Below are positions 20,501 to 31,183 of a DNA stretch of 64,000 bases, piece by piece. The translations under genes were made by a program, and so were the position numbers. The number at the start of each line of letters is the position of its first letter. The stretch's first letter is position 1. A model generated the notes under the pieces. It was not told where the DNA came from. It saw only the letters and a program-made list of their open reading frames with translations, and ran no database searches. Source of the stretch: Phaeodactylum tricornutum CCAP 1055/1 (taxonomy: Eukaryota > Bacillariophyta > Bacillariophyceae > Surirellales > Neidiaceae); NCBI RefSeq assembly GCF_000150955.2, contig NC_011670.1, positions 943,359-1,007,358 on the forward strand, given 5' to 3'.

Positions 20501-21021
20501 CCTCCTGACGCCAATCGACTCACGTTGCCTCTATCAAAGACAATCGACCTTACTGGTGATTGGCCATGCCCGTTCAGCACCAAGGGTTCTCTTTGAGCAA
20601 ACTCGTCGTCCGTATTATCTTGGAGTAGTGAATGGGCCATTCCGCGGGGCCTATCCCTTTCATCGTCATAGATATCAAAGATTCGTACAGCGCCGTCGAC
20701 CCACCCCGTGGCAATCTTGGAAGTGTGTGCCTCATCAGCAACAGCTGTCACATCCAAACACACCACTTCGTCACTGTTCAACGCTCTCCCAGTACCTAAT
20801 CCACCACTTAATTGTTCCCGATGCCCCACTTTCAAAACTGGCTGGCATGTTTTCAGATTGATGCCTACACAGTAACTTCCGGCAGTGGTCATCAACGGCG
20901 CGTTCCGAGCTGACCCCAGAAATGCAAGGATCGAATTGGACGGCGGGGCTTTCGACGAAGCCGCCGCCGTTACCAATCCAAAGCTGTCCGCGCACTCGTA
21001 ACGTAAATACGTATGTTCCAT
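17572..21021 (-). CDS. UTP12: U3 snoRNP WD40 protein UTP12/WDR3
   Basis: Exons on the minus strand: 21021-19601, 19524-18039, 17826-17572 (introns 76 and 212 nt); 1053 residues. The start MEHTYLRYECADSFGLV matches the N-terminus of the WDR3/Dip2 family, which carries two WD40 propellers and a C-terminal Utp12 domain. WD repeats are visible throughout (for example SGGSDGSVVLWDT, ATSGADKTIKLWG, VLTGAMDRQVRVWE). The C-terminus, ...KTHQNQ|LLASRSLATPICEV to GYNLAALRMI, matches the Utp12 domain. The protein belongs to the UTP-B module of the small-subunit processome and acts in 18S rRNA maturation in the nucleolus. It ends in a basic GRSRKRKD. Its start is 261 bp from the divergent ALG7 start. Confidence 0.9.
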
Positions 21022-21282
21022 TGGTTCGTTTACTCGAGCATTTCTTGTTTTTCGAAAGGATATTTCTTGAGCCAAGATGAAAAAAGTGAACAGAGAGTCG
21101 GAACCAAGGGTTCTTGGCTGCGAGACTCCTTGAATCCGGGTCCTCAGCTAGGAAAGCCTTACAGACGGGCTGGGCTCTTTCGAACAAAAGGAATACCAGA
21201 TCGACTCACAGTGGCTTGTTTTTTGGAATCGATATGCAGATAGAATACGTTATTGTAATGATCCGTTCAAAATAAATAAAAA
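21022..21282. promoter_or_regulatory. Bidirectional promoter region UTP12/ALG7
   Basis: A 261-bp gap separates the two divergent start codons, so both core promoters must lie here or overlap the 5' UTRs. No TATA box or clear operator-like element was recognised. Confidence 0.5.
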
Positions 21283-22754
21283 ATGACCATGGACTGGCTC
21301 TTGCAAGCCAACAGCCGTATTCTGGCACTTGTACCACTGATACCTGTCATTTTAATCTTGCTTACTCTACTCGATAATCCTTTGGTTATCATCCGACACT
21401 GGGTTCTGCAACGCGAATCGCAAAGCGAATTTTCGTTGTCGAGAACAACACAAGCAACACCTCCTGTCGGATCGCAGCTAGTGGCATACGTTTCGCTTGC
21501 TATAGTCGGTTATGTCTTTACAGATCGGCTTGTCCCCCACATAAAGAGCTACACGTTGCGAAAGGGAATCGCAGGGAAAGATTTGGGCAAACGAGGGACT
21601 TCAATTGCCGATAAAGATGTGTAAGTTGCAATTCTGTTGACTGTGAAAAACAAACTTCCAGGGAATAGGCGTTATCGAATCTTTTTCTTACGCTTTCCGT
21701 CCTGCAAAGACCCGAAGCCCTCGGTATCGTCGCAGGTGCCGTATTTCTCGTATGTTTAATATTTTGCTTGGTAGGGTATGCCGCTTGGCATCCCAGCAAG
21801 TTGTTGGATATGAACTCGGCATTGCTCTCGATATGTTTCATGCTATTTTTGGGCTTTACGGACGACGTGCTAGATTGGCCGTGGCGCTACAAGCTCTTTC
21901 TACCCAGCGTCGCTTCTCTTCCACTTTTATGTTGCTACAATGGAAGCACCTCGATTGTTGTTCCCATTCCTATGCGCTCTTGGCTTTGGCATGACAAATC
22001 TGCAACCTTATTGGGGCATGTATTGAGCCCTCTTATTGTCGTTGACGCCAACGCAGAAGGTTCACTGGTTGAGCTCGGCTTCCTGTATCTGTTGTATATG
22101 GGTTTGTTAGCAGTCTTTTGCACGAACGCCATCAACATTTACGCCGGTATCAACGGGTTGGAAGCGGGGCAATCGTATATAATTGGCTGTGCCGTGTTGG
22201 TCCACAACCTGCTCGAAATTCGATTCCACAACAATCTGGAAGAAAACCATTTGTTTTCCGTCATGGTCATGTTAAGTTTTGTCGGAGTCACATTGGGATT
22301 GCTCAAACACAATTGGTTTCCAGCATCCGTCTTTGTGGGCGACACCTTTTGTTATTTTGCCGGTATGACATTTGCTGTTGTAGGTATTCTGGGGCATTTC
22401 TCCAAGACTCTTTTGCTGTTTTTTATTCCACAAGTCATCAATTTTGTGTGGTCTGTTCCTCAATTGTTCAAATTTGTCCCGTGTCCCAGGCACCGACTGC
22501 CCGCCATCAACGCTGACACGGGTCTGATGGAGCCATCCACCTTTCCTTGCCAACCACACGAATATCGAATACTGAAACGTCATCCCAACGATACAACGGT
22601 GCCAAACATGACCGTCATTAACCTTTGCCTACAACTGGTGGGCCCCATGAGTGAGCGGTCGTTGTGTATTTTACTGCTCGCTCTACAAACTTTATCGTGT
22701 GGGCTCGGAATGCTCTGTCGGTACTACATTGCCAACTTCTTTTTCGACGATTGA
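21283..22754 (+). CDS. ALG7: UDP-GlcNAc:dolichol-phosphate GlcNAc-1-P transferase
   Basis: Two exons, 21283-21620 and 21710-22754 (89-nt intron); 460 residues. It is the polytopic ER enzyme (DPAGT1/ALG7) that starts N-glycan assembly by moving GlcNAc-1-phosphate to dolichyl phosphate. Family blocks seen include [11 protein letters not shown], the join [14 protein letters not shown], the metal-binding [33 protein letters not shown], and [19 protein letters not shown]. About ten hydrophobic segments are visible. Two ATGs lie close together (21283 and 21289); the first is used here. A TTGACTGTGA motif lies inside the intron at 21637. The gene is convergent with LAMTOR5. Confidence 0.93.
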
Positions 22755-22958
22755 ACGCAAGAAATAGTTGTAAATCAACATTGCATTGACGCAAAAGTCT
22801 TATTTTTATTTCTCTTCCCAAGAAGCCGCGGCAATCCTTTGTGGCGAACAGTACCGTCTTTGGGTTTACGTAGTAGTATTGGTAGGACTGGGCTATGGCA
22901 GAGATCGTTCCAGTATATTGAACAACAGCAGCGTGTGATTGCCACCTCAGGCAAAGAT

Positions 22959-23354
22959 TCAGGACGACGCTTCACTGTCCATACTTGTTGCTCCGTCTTT
23001 AACACATGCTTCCGCCTTTGGTACCCGAATCGCGACGGCATGTCCGTCGTATTCCTTTACCAAAATTGCCGAGCTCTCAGTTTCGATAGTTATCAACGGA
23101 GCCGCGTATATTGCACCATCCGAAGACGACTCTTTAGAATCTGGTTGTAACTGAGAAGCCAGTCTAACCAAGTTTGTATACGTTCCGGAGTCCTCGTTGC
23201 CCATATTCCCTCTCGTGGCGAGACACAGCCCCGCAGGATCGTTGCACAAAAGCCCCCCCACGTGAGCCCTGTCACCCGAGACCATTGAATGAATTAATGA
23301 TTCCGATTGGCTGCGTCCCGATTGCCTTCCGTTGCTTGCCGATGGAGCACTCAT
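22959..23354 (-). CDS. LAMTOR5: Ragulator subunit LAMTOR5 (HBXIP-like)
   Basis: A 131-residue protein starting MSAPSASNGRQSGRSQ. The core HVGGLLCNDPAGLCLATRGN, then TYTNLVRLASQL and AILVKEYDGHAVAIRV, matches the roadblock fold of HBXIP/LAMTOR5 (GVLCTDSQGLNLGCRG and QKHDGITVAVH in the animal protein). LAMTOR5 is part of the pentameric Ragulator that anchors Rag GTPases and TORC1 to lysosomal or vacuolar membranes. The diatom protein has an extra acidic insert and short tails at both ends. ATG at 23354 is the first in frame; a TGACTGTGAA motif lies 24 bp upstream (23378-23387). The assignment rests on motif matching in a short, divergent family. Confidence 0.75.
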   Translation of the reverse strand: MSAPSASNGRQSGRSQSESLIHSMVSGDRAHVGGLLCNDPAGLCLATRGNMGNEDSGTYTNLVRLASQLQPDSKESSSDGAIYAAPLITIETESSAILVKEYDGHAVAIRVPKAEACVKDGATSMDSEASS

Positions 23355-23776
23355 TTTGTGATCCAAGAAGAAAGGCTTCACAGTCAGCAAATTGATCGTG
23401 TCAATGGAAAGATGATTATTCACTCAGCCAGACAACGAAGTTTGCCTTCATCGACAATTACGCCATCGTCGTGCTTCATTGTCACAGTCAGTGAGAATAA
23501 CTACGATAAAGGAATTGTCGAATGTGACATCACTCTTTTCTAACTGTAAACATGTTTGACTGCTGTACGACATTTGGTTGTCTTGGTGATTTCTGTATAA
23601 TTTGGAATTCACCTAATTGTGATAAACTGCAAAAACATCATGTAAGCGGAAAATTTCACTACAATGGAATGCATTAATTGTAGTGCTGGCGTCATTTACT
23701 ATTCAGTGCTGTAGCGAGGAAGCTATACGTAGCGGTGCGGAACAAGAACACATGCTTTCCGATCAATGACACATGC
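23355..23776. other. Intergenic region with two GACTGTGA-type motifs
   Basis: 422 bp between the LAMTOR5 start and the photodecarboxylase stop. TTCACAGTCA at 23378 and GTCACAGTCA at 23481 are two copies of the recurrent window motif. Nothing else was recognised. Confidence 0.5.
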
Positions 23777-25863
23777 CTAGGCTGAGGCGGTCGTTGCAGC
23801 AGGATGTGTGCTCCCTTTTTCTCTGAAAATTTCAATGTTCAGCTGGGATACGGGTTGCCGAACAAAAACAGCGGCCCGATCCGCTATCATGACGGTCGGT
23901 GTTGCCGTTTGTCCTCCTGGAATGCAGGGGAAGACAGATGAATCCGCCACACGTACACCATTGACCCCAATTACACGTAGATCGGGCCCAACAACAGCCC
24001 CACGACCCGTTCCCATTTTGCATGTCCCCGTTAAAGCATTGGCGGTATGGAGCGAGTTACGAATGTATTCGTCAATCTCTTCATCCGTTTGCACATCTGG
24101 CCCTGGATACACCTCTTGACCAAGGTACTCGCCCCATTCCGGTCGGTTACCGAGCATACGTCCAAGCTTGATACCAGCACGTAGTGTGGCAAGATCATCC
24201 TGGTTAGAGAGGTATCCGCCATCAATCATAGGCTTTACGTGCGAGTTGGAAGAAGATAACCGGATCCTTCCCTTGCTTTTTGCTCGACATGCAACACTCT
24301 GGAACGAATAACCATCTTCAACTGTTTTCATCGTACGGAATTTGGTATACGTGGTCATTCCGTCGGGTCCAAGAGCGCGAGCTGCCAAGAATCTAATCTG
24401 CAAGTCCGGTTGTTCGAGTGAATCCGATGTCCGAACGAAAGCGCCATGATCGCATCCAGTGGAGGTCAAAAGACCACTTTTAAAAAATAGCCACTGGAAG
24501 ACTGGAATGGGGTTTGTCTTACCGAAGAGCCGCAATTTAGAAGTAACAGAAACTCCCTTTTGAGGGGTTTTAAAGGAAACGACAGCAGCTGGGTGATCCT
24601 GCAGGTTCTCACCAACTGCCGAGTTGTCGTGGACTACTGGAATGCCCAGCGACCGTAAGTGCTTGCCAGGTCCAATTCCGGAGCACATGAGAAGCTGAGG
24701 GGATGCAATTGCTCCACCTGTCACCAGCACTTCGCCACCCTCTTTCAAACAAGCTTGAAATGTCTAGAATACAATACCAAGTATAAGGACAGCGGCATCC
24801 AAAAGGATGAATGTAATCAAAGGTCGGAATCACGTACCGTACATGTGTCATCGCCCATCAAATCGTAGGTAATCCCTTTCGCTGTTTTTGTCTCATCAAA
24901 GTCGATCCTTCTCACCATAGTGCCAGTTCGAACTATGACATTTGAGCGCTTGGCCGCTTTACTTAGAAATGCTGTGGCTCCCGAACATCGTTCTCCGTTT
25001 ACTTCTGAAACCTGGAAGCGCCCAACGCCATCCTGCGGATGCGACCAGTTGTTGAAATCATCATTGGTTCCGAGGCCAGCTGCCTCCCCTACCTCCAGGA
25101 ATAACTTGCTCAATGGATTTTGGTATCGCACCTCATCCATGACCCACTCCCCATCCGCACCGTGGAACGTGGCATCCCGGCCCGTCTCATCCTTTTGTGA
25201 TTGCTTGAAGAAAGGAAGCACATCAGTAGCCGTCCACCCGGGAATGTTCCAGCTGTTGTAATCTTCCGCTGACCCACGGTGATGCAGACATACATTGGTG
25301 CACGAAGATCCGCCGAGAATCTTGTGCCATAGCGTGTTCGTCACATTGTGAGACAAATGGATGGCGCCGGATATAGCTAGTGCCTATACTGTGCTTACCT
25401 TGCCGCGTTGCAAAAACACATTCCGTCCGTTGCAACCCTTTTCACCGCCCGTTTCATGTTGCCAATCGTATTTACTGCGAAAGAGCCGTAAGACTCCAGC
25501 CGGAATCCTGATGAAAAGACTTTTGTAGTCCGAGCCGCCAGCCTCTAGTACGAGCACACGCTTGGACTCGTCCTGCGAAAGGCGTTCAGCCAAAACGCAC
25601 CCAGCCAACCCTCCCCCGCAGATAATGTAGTCGTACGGTTCCGCCACGACCTTCCTTTCGTCCTCTTCGAAGGTTATGAGAAGAAGGTAGGTGGTTTAGT
25701 GAATGTGAACGTTCTCAACAGAAGTTGTCTGGCCAAAGGATTATGGTTGATTACCTTGTGCGCGCGGTACGTTGCCAAGAGGTTTGGCTCCCGCCATCGT
25801 TGTAGCAGATGCGGACGAAACTGACAGGGTCCAAACCAGGAGGCTCCGCAGAGATTTCTTCAT
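23777..25863 (-). CDS. FAP: Probable fatty acid photodecarboxylase (GMC family)
   Basis: Exons: 25863-25755, 25664-25399, 25320-24838, 24763-23777 (introns 90, 78, 74 nt); 614 residues. After a signal-like leader (MKKSLRSLLVWTLSVSSASA) come the FAD motif YIICGGGLAGCVLAERLS and GGSSCTNVCLHHRG. The general GMC catalytic His of HPVGTCKMG is missing: the site reads HTANALTGTCKMG. Instead the residues diagnostic of Chlorella FAP are present: Cys in TSTGCD (here about 390; CvFAP C432), Arg in PDLQIRF (about 410; R451), and His/Asn in HTAN (about 525 and 528; H572/N575). The C-terminal half (GYLSNQDDLATLRAGIK, IPGGQTATP) also aligns with CvFAP from memory. FAP splits fatty acids to alkanes or alkenes plus CO2 in blue light. 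The leader lacks the Phe usual after the diatom plastid cleavage site, so targeting is unclear. Confidence 0.82.
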
Positions 25864-26413
25864 ATTGCCGACTGCGAACGACCTCTTTAATCGGCTGCTA
25901 CTCCAATATACAAATAATTCGGTAGGAACGAATCTGAGATTGATTAGTTCATCCGAAAGCTTCCCAGAGAAATCAAATCATGTAGTCAAGCATGAGCCTT
26001 CTGACTTGAAGCATCCGACAACAATTTCGTGATGGAAGATACGGACGTCAGACCGCTGTTGGACTTTATCCGAACCAATGGTGCATGAGTACAAACACCT
26101 GCTAATGCTTTCAAGCACGGATCCATCCAATTGCGGGCACGAGGCATCAGTCCTGGGTCGCGGCCAGTCGTGCGGTCTGACACGAAATTTGGAAGGATAG
26201 CTACATTTCTGGGACGCGAGCTAGCTTACGTTAAGAGTCTATTAAATGCAGGTAGTGCTCAACGGGCAACTAGCTCAAGGAGGCGCCACACGTAAAACCC
26301 TACGAGATCTGGAAACCAACTCTTGACACGTAAAATAAACTGATCGCTCTATTTCCCGGAGACGCCCCTTAACGCAAGAGTACTTTTCAAGTATGCACTA
26401 TATTTGTAGAGGA
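25864..26413. other. Intergenic region
   Basis: 550 bp between the photodecarboxylase start and the stop of the TPR gene. A 65-codon minus frame (25986-26183) shows no family features. No repeat or RNA gene was recognised. Confidence 0.45.
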
Positions 26414-27876
26414 TTATTGGACAGCCATCTGCTGTTTGGCTTGTGCAGCTTCCTGAGCAGCTTCTGCCTCGGCTTTTTGTTTTTCCTTTTGATTCTCCAG
26501 TTCGACATTAAGCTTCTTCTGCAATTCAAGGACCTCCCGCATTTGCTTCTTGCCATCATCGTCCTTACCTGCCTTTTTCAGTGCAAATGACCGAGCGCGC
26601 ATACCGACAATCATTATGCCCATACCATCGGCGTGGTTGCCCTCTTTCGTCTCCAGGTGTTCCTTACCAAGCTTTTCAGCAATATCGTACTGTTCGTTGG
26701 CCTTAGCGTAATTGCCCTGACGACTGAATGTATTCCCGATATTGACGAAAATTGAACTTCGTTCCCAATCTAGGCGTCCACAGCGAGGCTCGTTTTCCAG
26801 CATGGGGAGAACCTTTTCGTAACTTTCCCGGGCTTCGTCATTGCGATCCAAAGCCGCGAGAGCGTTACCGCGGTGAAGGTAGGCGGATCGCAAACAAAGC
26901 TGCGAAACACGGAGCGCCTGAAGCTTTAGAGTGGTGGGGTGCGAGAGACCAGGGTACGTAGCATTTTGTTCATACTTAGGATCCATTGTCGGGTTCTCGT
27001 TGGCCTAGCAAATGCAATTAAAGTCAGAGAAAGTTCAAATGCACCCGCCACCCGTTGACGACCCTGCGTTCTTACCTCGATCGCAATGTTATCCATATCA
27101 TAGAAACCATCGGACGCAATTTCAATAGCCTTATCGGCGCAACGAAGTGCCGCCTCGGCGTATTCCTTTCCATAGCAGCTAAGGTAACGCTTGCTGATCT
27201 CGGAGAGACTAAGACTGGCGCATGCAGGTTCCCGGAGAACTGTACTAAGCCGAAGGGCGAACTTGGCCGAGTTTAAACGTTCCAAGCGGCGTTTTTTGCT
27301 TGCTTCGTCGTCCGCATCAAAGACGGCTTCCGTATACACCTCCGACGGATTAGTATCATCCTCATCCTCATCTTCTTCCGAAAAAAGTAGCTTAGCGAGC
27401 TTGATCTTTTGGTCACGACGGGTCATCGATGCGTAATGCGCCGTTGTCACGCGGGGCAGCAAGTCAGACTTGAGAGCGGTAAAGTAAGCATTTTCACCGC
27501 GTTTGCGACGTAGGACACTGTCCTCTAGGTCAATAACTAACGTCAAGTCAGCCACACCTCCATCGTCGTATCCCTCACGATCCAGAGCTTTGTAGCCGCT
27601 ACCGGGGACCTTGGGCTCGTCCAACAACTTGGCAGAACCAAGCTACGAAACATCAAGAGGGAGAGAAACGGTTGAGGTGAAAATAGTTTCAGTCCGTACA
27701 CAGTATGCGTACTACGTGTCCTTCCTGAAGGGTGCGACACCGGCCCAGCAACCGCGGATCGACCGCCAACTTACTTCGTCGTGGACGGGAGCTGGTGGAG
27801 GAGGTAGATCCGCCTTGTCTAACTTGCGACTCTGGGCACGCTCCTTTCCTTTTCCAGTTTTCGCTTTCTTGCCCAT
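26414..27876 (-). CDS. TPR-repeat protein, unrecognised family
   Basis: Exons: 27876-27775, 27642-27076, 27004-26414 (introns 132 and 71 nt), all phase 0; 419 residues. The basic N-terminus [20 protein letters not shown] is followed by an acidic patch (EEDEDEDD) and then helices with tetratricopeptide spacing: [33 protein letters not shown] with [12 protein letters not shown], and [20 protein letters not shown] with [10 protein letters not shown]. The C-terminal 50 residues are a Gln/Ala/Glu-rich coiled coil. TPRs bind partner proteins; the partner is unknown. The basic start suggests nuclear or nucleolar location. The upstream region carries a cluster of TGACGT elements. Confidence 0.85.
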
Positions 27877-28469
27877 GCTTGTTTGCTTGGTTCAAAGTTG
27901 TGTTGTTCCACTAGCAACAGCTCTTTTCAAATGGAGGTTAGTGACGTGACGAGAAGCCATCCAAGTGTATAAGCGCGCAATCGTGACAAAGCAGTGTCGG
28001 CCTTTTTCAGGGTTGGCGCTGATTTTGCCAATTTCAGTTACGTCGTATACCCCGGAGACATCATCCTTCACAACCTCTCACTTTCGCTGTATCAACCAAC
28101 GGCTGCCGTTGTTCGTGATGTGTTTGTCGCATATGCGTGCCAGCCGCTCATTTTGTGACGTACTTGACGTCAGACGGTATCCACCAGAATCTCTGCTCCA
28201 CGTGTTGTAGTCATGCACGCTCGTTCTTGTCGTTGTCACAAAATCCTTACTTCGCGACTTGAAGTCAGAGCAAAGAACAGGAACTACAAACTACACTATT
28301 TGTAAGCGAATGGACAAATAGAGGACATACCATGACATAGAAAACTAATTGGCTAGCTACCAAGAGTAGACCATGCTAACACTTGCAGCATATCGTTAAC
28401 TGTAAACATTTCACATTCGCTTTTTGTTTAAAACGCTATGTTCATAATTTATATGTTGGCTTATGTTTG
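27877..28469. promoter_or_regulatory. Intergenic region with TGACGT (CRE-like) cluster
   Basis: 593 bp upstream of the TPR gene and downstream of the P450. TGACGT occurs at 27942-27947 (within TGACGTGACG), at 28156-28161, and as the palindrome TGACGTCA at 28165-28172. In P. tricornutum such elements mediate CO2/cAMP-responsive repression of carbonic anhydrase PtCA1 through bZIP factors. Whether they act here is inference. Confidence 0.5.
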
Positions 28470-30398
28470 TCAAATCTCTTGCACCGCACGATCGTGGAAC
28501 GACAGCGACACTCCACCTTGCGGAAGGACTGTAAAGCCGGCTTGCATCTCACGCCGGAGATTCGTTGGATCCTCGCCTCCTCCCTTTTCCTCAACACGCT
28601 CGTCTCGTATGCGGAATCGATGAATTATCCGCGAGAGCAAGACCCGCAAAATTATGTGCGCCAAAGGTTGTCCGACACAATTGCGCGGTCCCAACGCGAA
28701 CGGGAGGTAGGCACCGGGACACGAGACTCCCAAATCCCGTTGCGGATCGTCAGCAGATCGGAGCCACCGAGAAGGATCAAAATCGTCCGGGCGATTCCAA
28801 AATTTGGGATTTCGATGCAGGCTGTAGATCCAAATACAAGCGAGTGAACCGGCAGGTAGCGTGACGGAAACATCGCTCTCTCGAATGGGAACATCAAAGG
28901 GAAGACGCCGTACCACAAATGGTGCGACCGGATACAGCCTCATGGATTCTTTGATTACGGCATCCAAGTAAGGCATTTGAGAAGCCAGCTTTTTGGATAC
29001 AAATGGTCCGTCTTCGTCTTGAGGAAGGATGTTCAGAATCTCCTCGGCCAGTTTCTCTTGTGTCTCTGGGTATAGAGTCAGCATATGCAAAGTCCACGAC
29101 AAGGTTGCCGCACTCGTATCTTGCCCAGCGAACAAGAGTGTAATCGCTTCATCCACCAAGTTGTTGGACACCTGAGCGGGACTGGCATCGCGATACAAAC
29201 TCATCTCGCGTAAACTTGCCAAAGGTGAACCGGGCAAGGCCATTTGGCAGGCCTGCGTTGAAAAGGCCCGAATCGGCTCCATGGCGCGCTCTTCATCCCG
29301 GAAGAGAGACGAACAAACACGATAGCACCATCGCGGCAGTAGAAACCATATAGATCTCGATTGTGCCAATATTATCAGCCGAATTTGCGTGATTGACTGC
29401 AAGTAAGATTGGAACAAGCATTGCTGCTGTGCCGGTTTGTCGCCACCGTCACGATCTTCAAGCAGCCGCGGCGTTGTAGGTAGGGGCAAAGTAGACGCCG
29501 TGCTACTACTAGACACGCTCTCGGCGTCACGTTCCGCCACATCTGAGTGTTCGTGGTCTTCCCCCAATACCGTGTATTCCAAATCGACGTGCGTAATGTA
29601 GCGATATATCAAGCCCACCGTGGCCTTTTGTAAAACCGGAACCACATTTATTTCGTTCATCGGTGGCCGATTTCGTTGCGTCATATTGACTAAGTGCTTT
29701 ATCAGCTTGTTCGCGGCAATATTTGCTTCCCGTTCCACCTTGCGTTCGTAGTGTTCGATCCCACTCGAGCCATGATTCGGATTGCTACTGTTGCGTAACA
29801 GTGCGTGCGCTACCGCTGCGCGTTTCGCTTTCCAATCGAAGCCTTCGGCCGTAAAGACTCCTTCTCCGCAAAAGTTTTTGAAATGATTGTAGGCCGGAGA
29901 CTTTTGGGTACCACTATTTATGAATCGATTCTTATCGATAACAGAGGCTCGTCGTCCAGGTTGTGGCGTTGATTGATGTGTGGATGTGAGAATGGCGGTT
30001 GCGGGAACGGGATGGGCCACGTGGGTGACGGCCGTGGAAAGGCCGTATACCGTGCCGTACATGTCGAACGGACCTTGGAGTCGCTGCATGCGTGGTAAGA
30101 TGTTGGTGATGGTCTTGGCGGAAAGTTTGCGGGCCGTATCGGATTCGTTCGCCACCGCCAGGGTCGAAAATTTTGGTCGCCAGAAAACGGTCGGGATACC
30201 GCACCCTTCCAGTACCCTTCGCGTTGACCACCGTTTATACCAAAGGGCCAGTATTGCACACCCAATCGTGGAGAGTAGAATGGCACCGACTGTTGCGTAC
30301 GTAGAATGCGTACAGAAGACTCGATCCATGAAAGTGCCACAGAACATCACAGTTGCTCCCATCACATTTCGTGAGAGCTGGGCTTTGTAATCGTTCAT
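28470..30398 (-). CDS. Cytochrome P450 with extended N-terminus and insert
   Basis: An intronless 642-residue protein, longer than the usual 500. One hydrophobic anchor lies near residues 35-55 (ATVGAILLSTIGCAILALWY). The I-helix oxygen-activation motif is FAGQDTSAATLSWTL, the K-helix motif ESMRLYP with a downstream Arg, and the haem loop FALGPRNCVGQPLAH with its Cys near residue 574. An insert of about 45 residues around 280-325, rich in Ser, Thr, Asp and Pro, accounts for much of the extra length. The order and I-helix wording fit the CYP3/CYP4-like clans better than CYP97, but the family number cannot be set. Expected to be an ER monooxygenase; substrate unknown. Confidence 0.9.
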   Translation of the reverse strand: MNDYKAQLSRNVMGATVMFCGTFMDRVFCTHSTYATVGAILLSTIGCAILALWYKRWSTRRVLEGCGIPTVFWRPKFSTLAVANESDTARKLSAKTITNILPRMQRLQGPFDMYGTVYGLSTAVTHVAHPVPATAILTSTHQSTPQPGRRASVIDKNRFINSGTQKSPAYNHFKNFCGEGVFTAEGFDWKAKRAAVAHALLRNSSNPNHGSSGIEHYERKVEREANIAANKLIKHLVNMTQRNRPPMNEINVVPVLQKATVGLIYRYITHVDLEYTVLGEDHEHSDVAERDAESVSSSSTASTLPLPTTPRLLEDRDGGDKPAQQQCLFQSYLQSITQIRLIILAQSRSIWFLLPRWCYRVCSSLFRDEERAMEPIRAFSTQACQMALPGSPLASLREMSLYRDASPAQVSNNLVDEAITLLFAGQDTSAATLSWTLHMLTLYPETQEKLAEEILNILPQDEDGPFVSKKLASQMPYLDAVIKESMRLYPVAPFVVRRLPFDVPIRESDVSVTLPAGSLACIWIYSLHRNPKFWNRPDDFDPSRWLRSADDPQRDLGVSCPGAYLPFALGPRNCVGQPLAHIILRVLLSRIIHRFRIRDERVEEKGGGEDPTNLRREMQAGFTVLPQGGVSLSFHDRAVQEI

Positions 30399-31183
30399 GC
30401 TTGTTGCGCTCTCCTAGCGCCTTCCCAGAAAAGAGATGATTGACGCACGCAGGAAGAGGGAAAAAACAGAGATCTTTGATGTGTGCACATTCGTTTCTGG
30501 ACGAACCGATGACGCCCTACGGTTCGATGCCAAGCATCCCCCAACGACCGGTTTCTAGGTCGTCGCTGGTCTTTGACTCGAAAGGCAAAGTGTGCGAATA
30601 GATAGGTAGGCTGTTTGTATGATGATGGGTTTGACGTCGAACCCCGTCGGCAAAATCTCGGCCTGACGGCGGACGTCAGTAGGTGACATGAAAAAGAAAG
30701 GACAGACTGGTTTCTTAGAGCTCGCGTGGACCCAGTCATTCGTGCTCGGACAGAGCGAGTCTTCTCCTCTTGTCGGAAGATACGGTTGGTCTACACTTTA
30801 GTTCCCGCGCTGCCCATGATACGTTATTCAATTGCTATAAGCGAATGAGAATTACGGTACTCCTAATTAACACGAAGACAAACCAATAGATTCTAGTAAG
30901 AGCGGTACAGCAGATGTTCCTCCGATCTTTCTCCACGTCCAGCAGAAAAATGATTGGTAGGCAATATGGTATGCCCCAAAAGGATTCGTTTTTGGCGTTT
31001 TCGTCTTCCGCATAACCCTGGCGTTCGGTACGGACACGCCGTGTAACTTCCGGTCGCTGCCCGGCACAACCCACAACGGTATCCAACCACACTCTCACAT
31101 ATCTGCAGCCCAAGCACCCCTCACTCCCAACCGTTGCTCTTTGCATTAGCGCCGTTTTATTGCTATTGCTCGTGTCTACCAGC
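30399..31183. other. Divergent intergenic region (P450 / SLC37)
   Basis: 785 bp between two divergent start codons, so it carries both promoters. Open minus frames (30395-30739, 30835-31215) have mixed composition and no domains and are not called. A GGACGTCAG element lies near 30670. Confidence 0.45.

Noticed and set aside
25986-26183. Minus-strand 65-codon frame between FAP and the TPR gene
   Set aside because: Composition is not protein-like and no start context or splice sites connect it to a neighbour.
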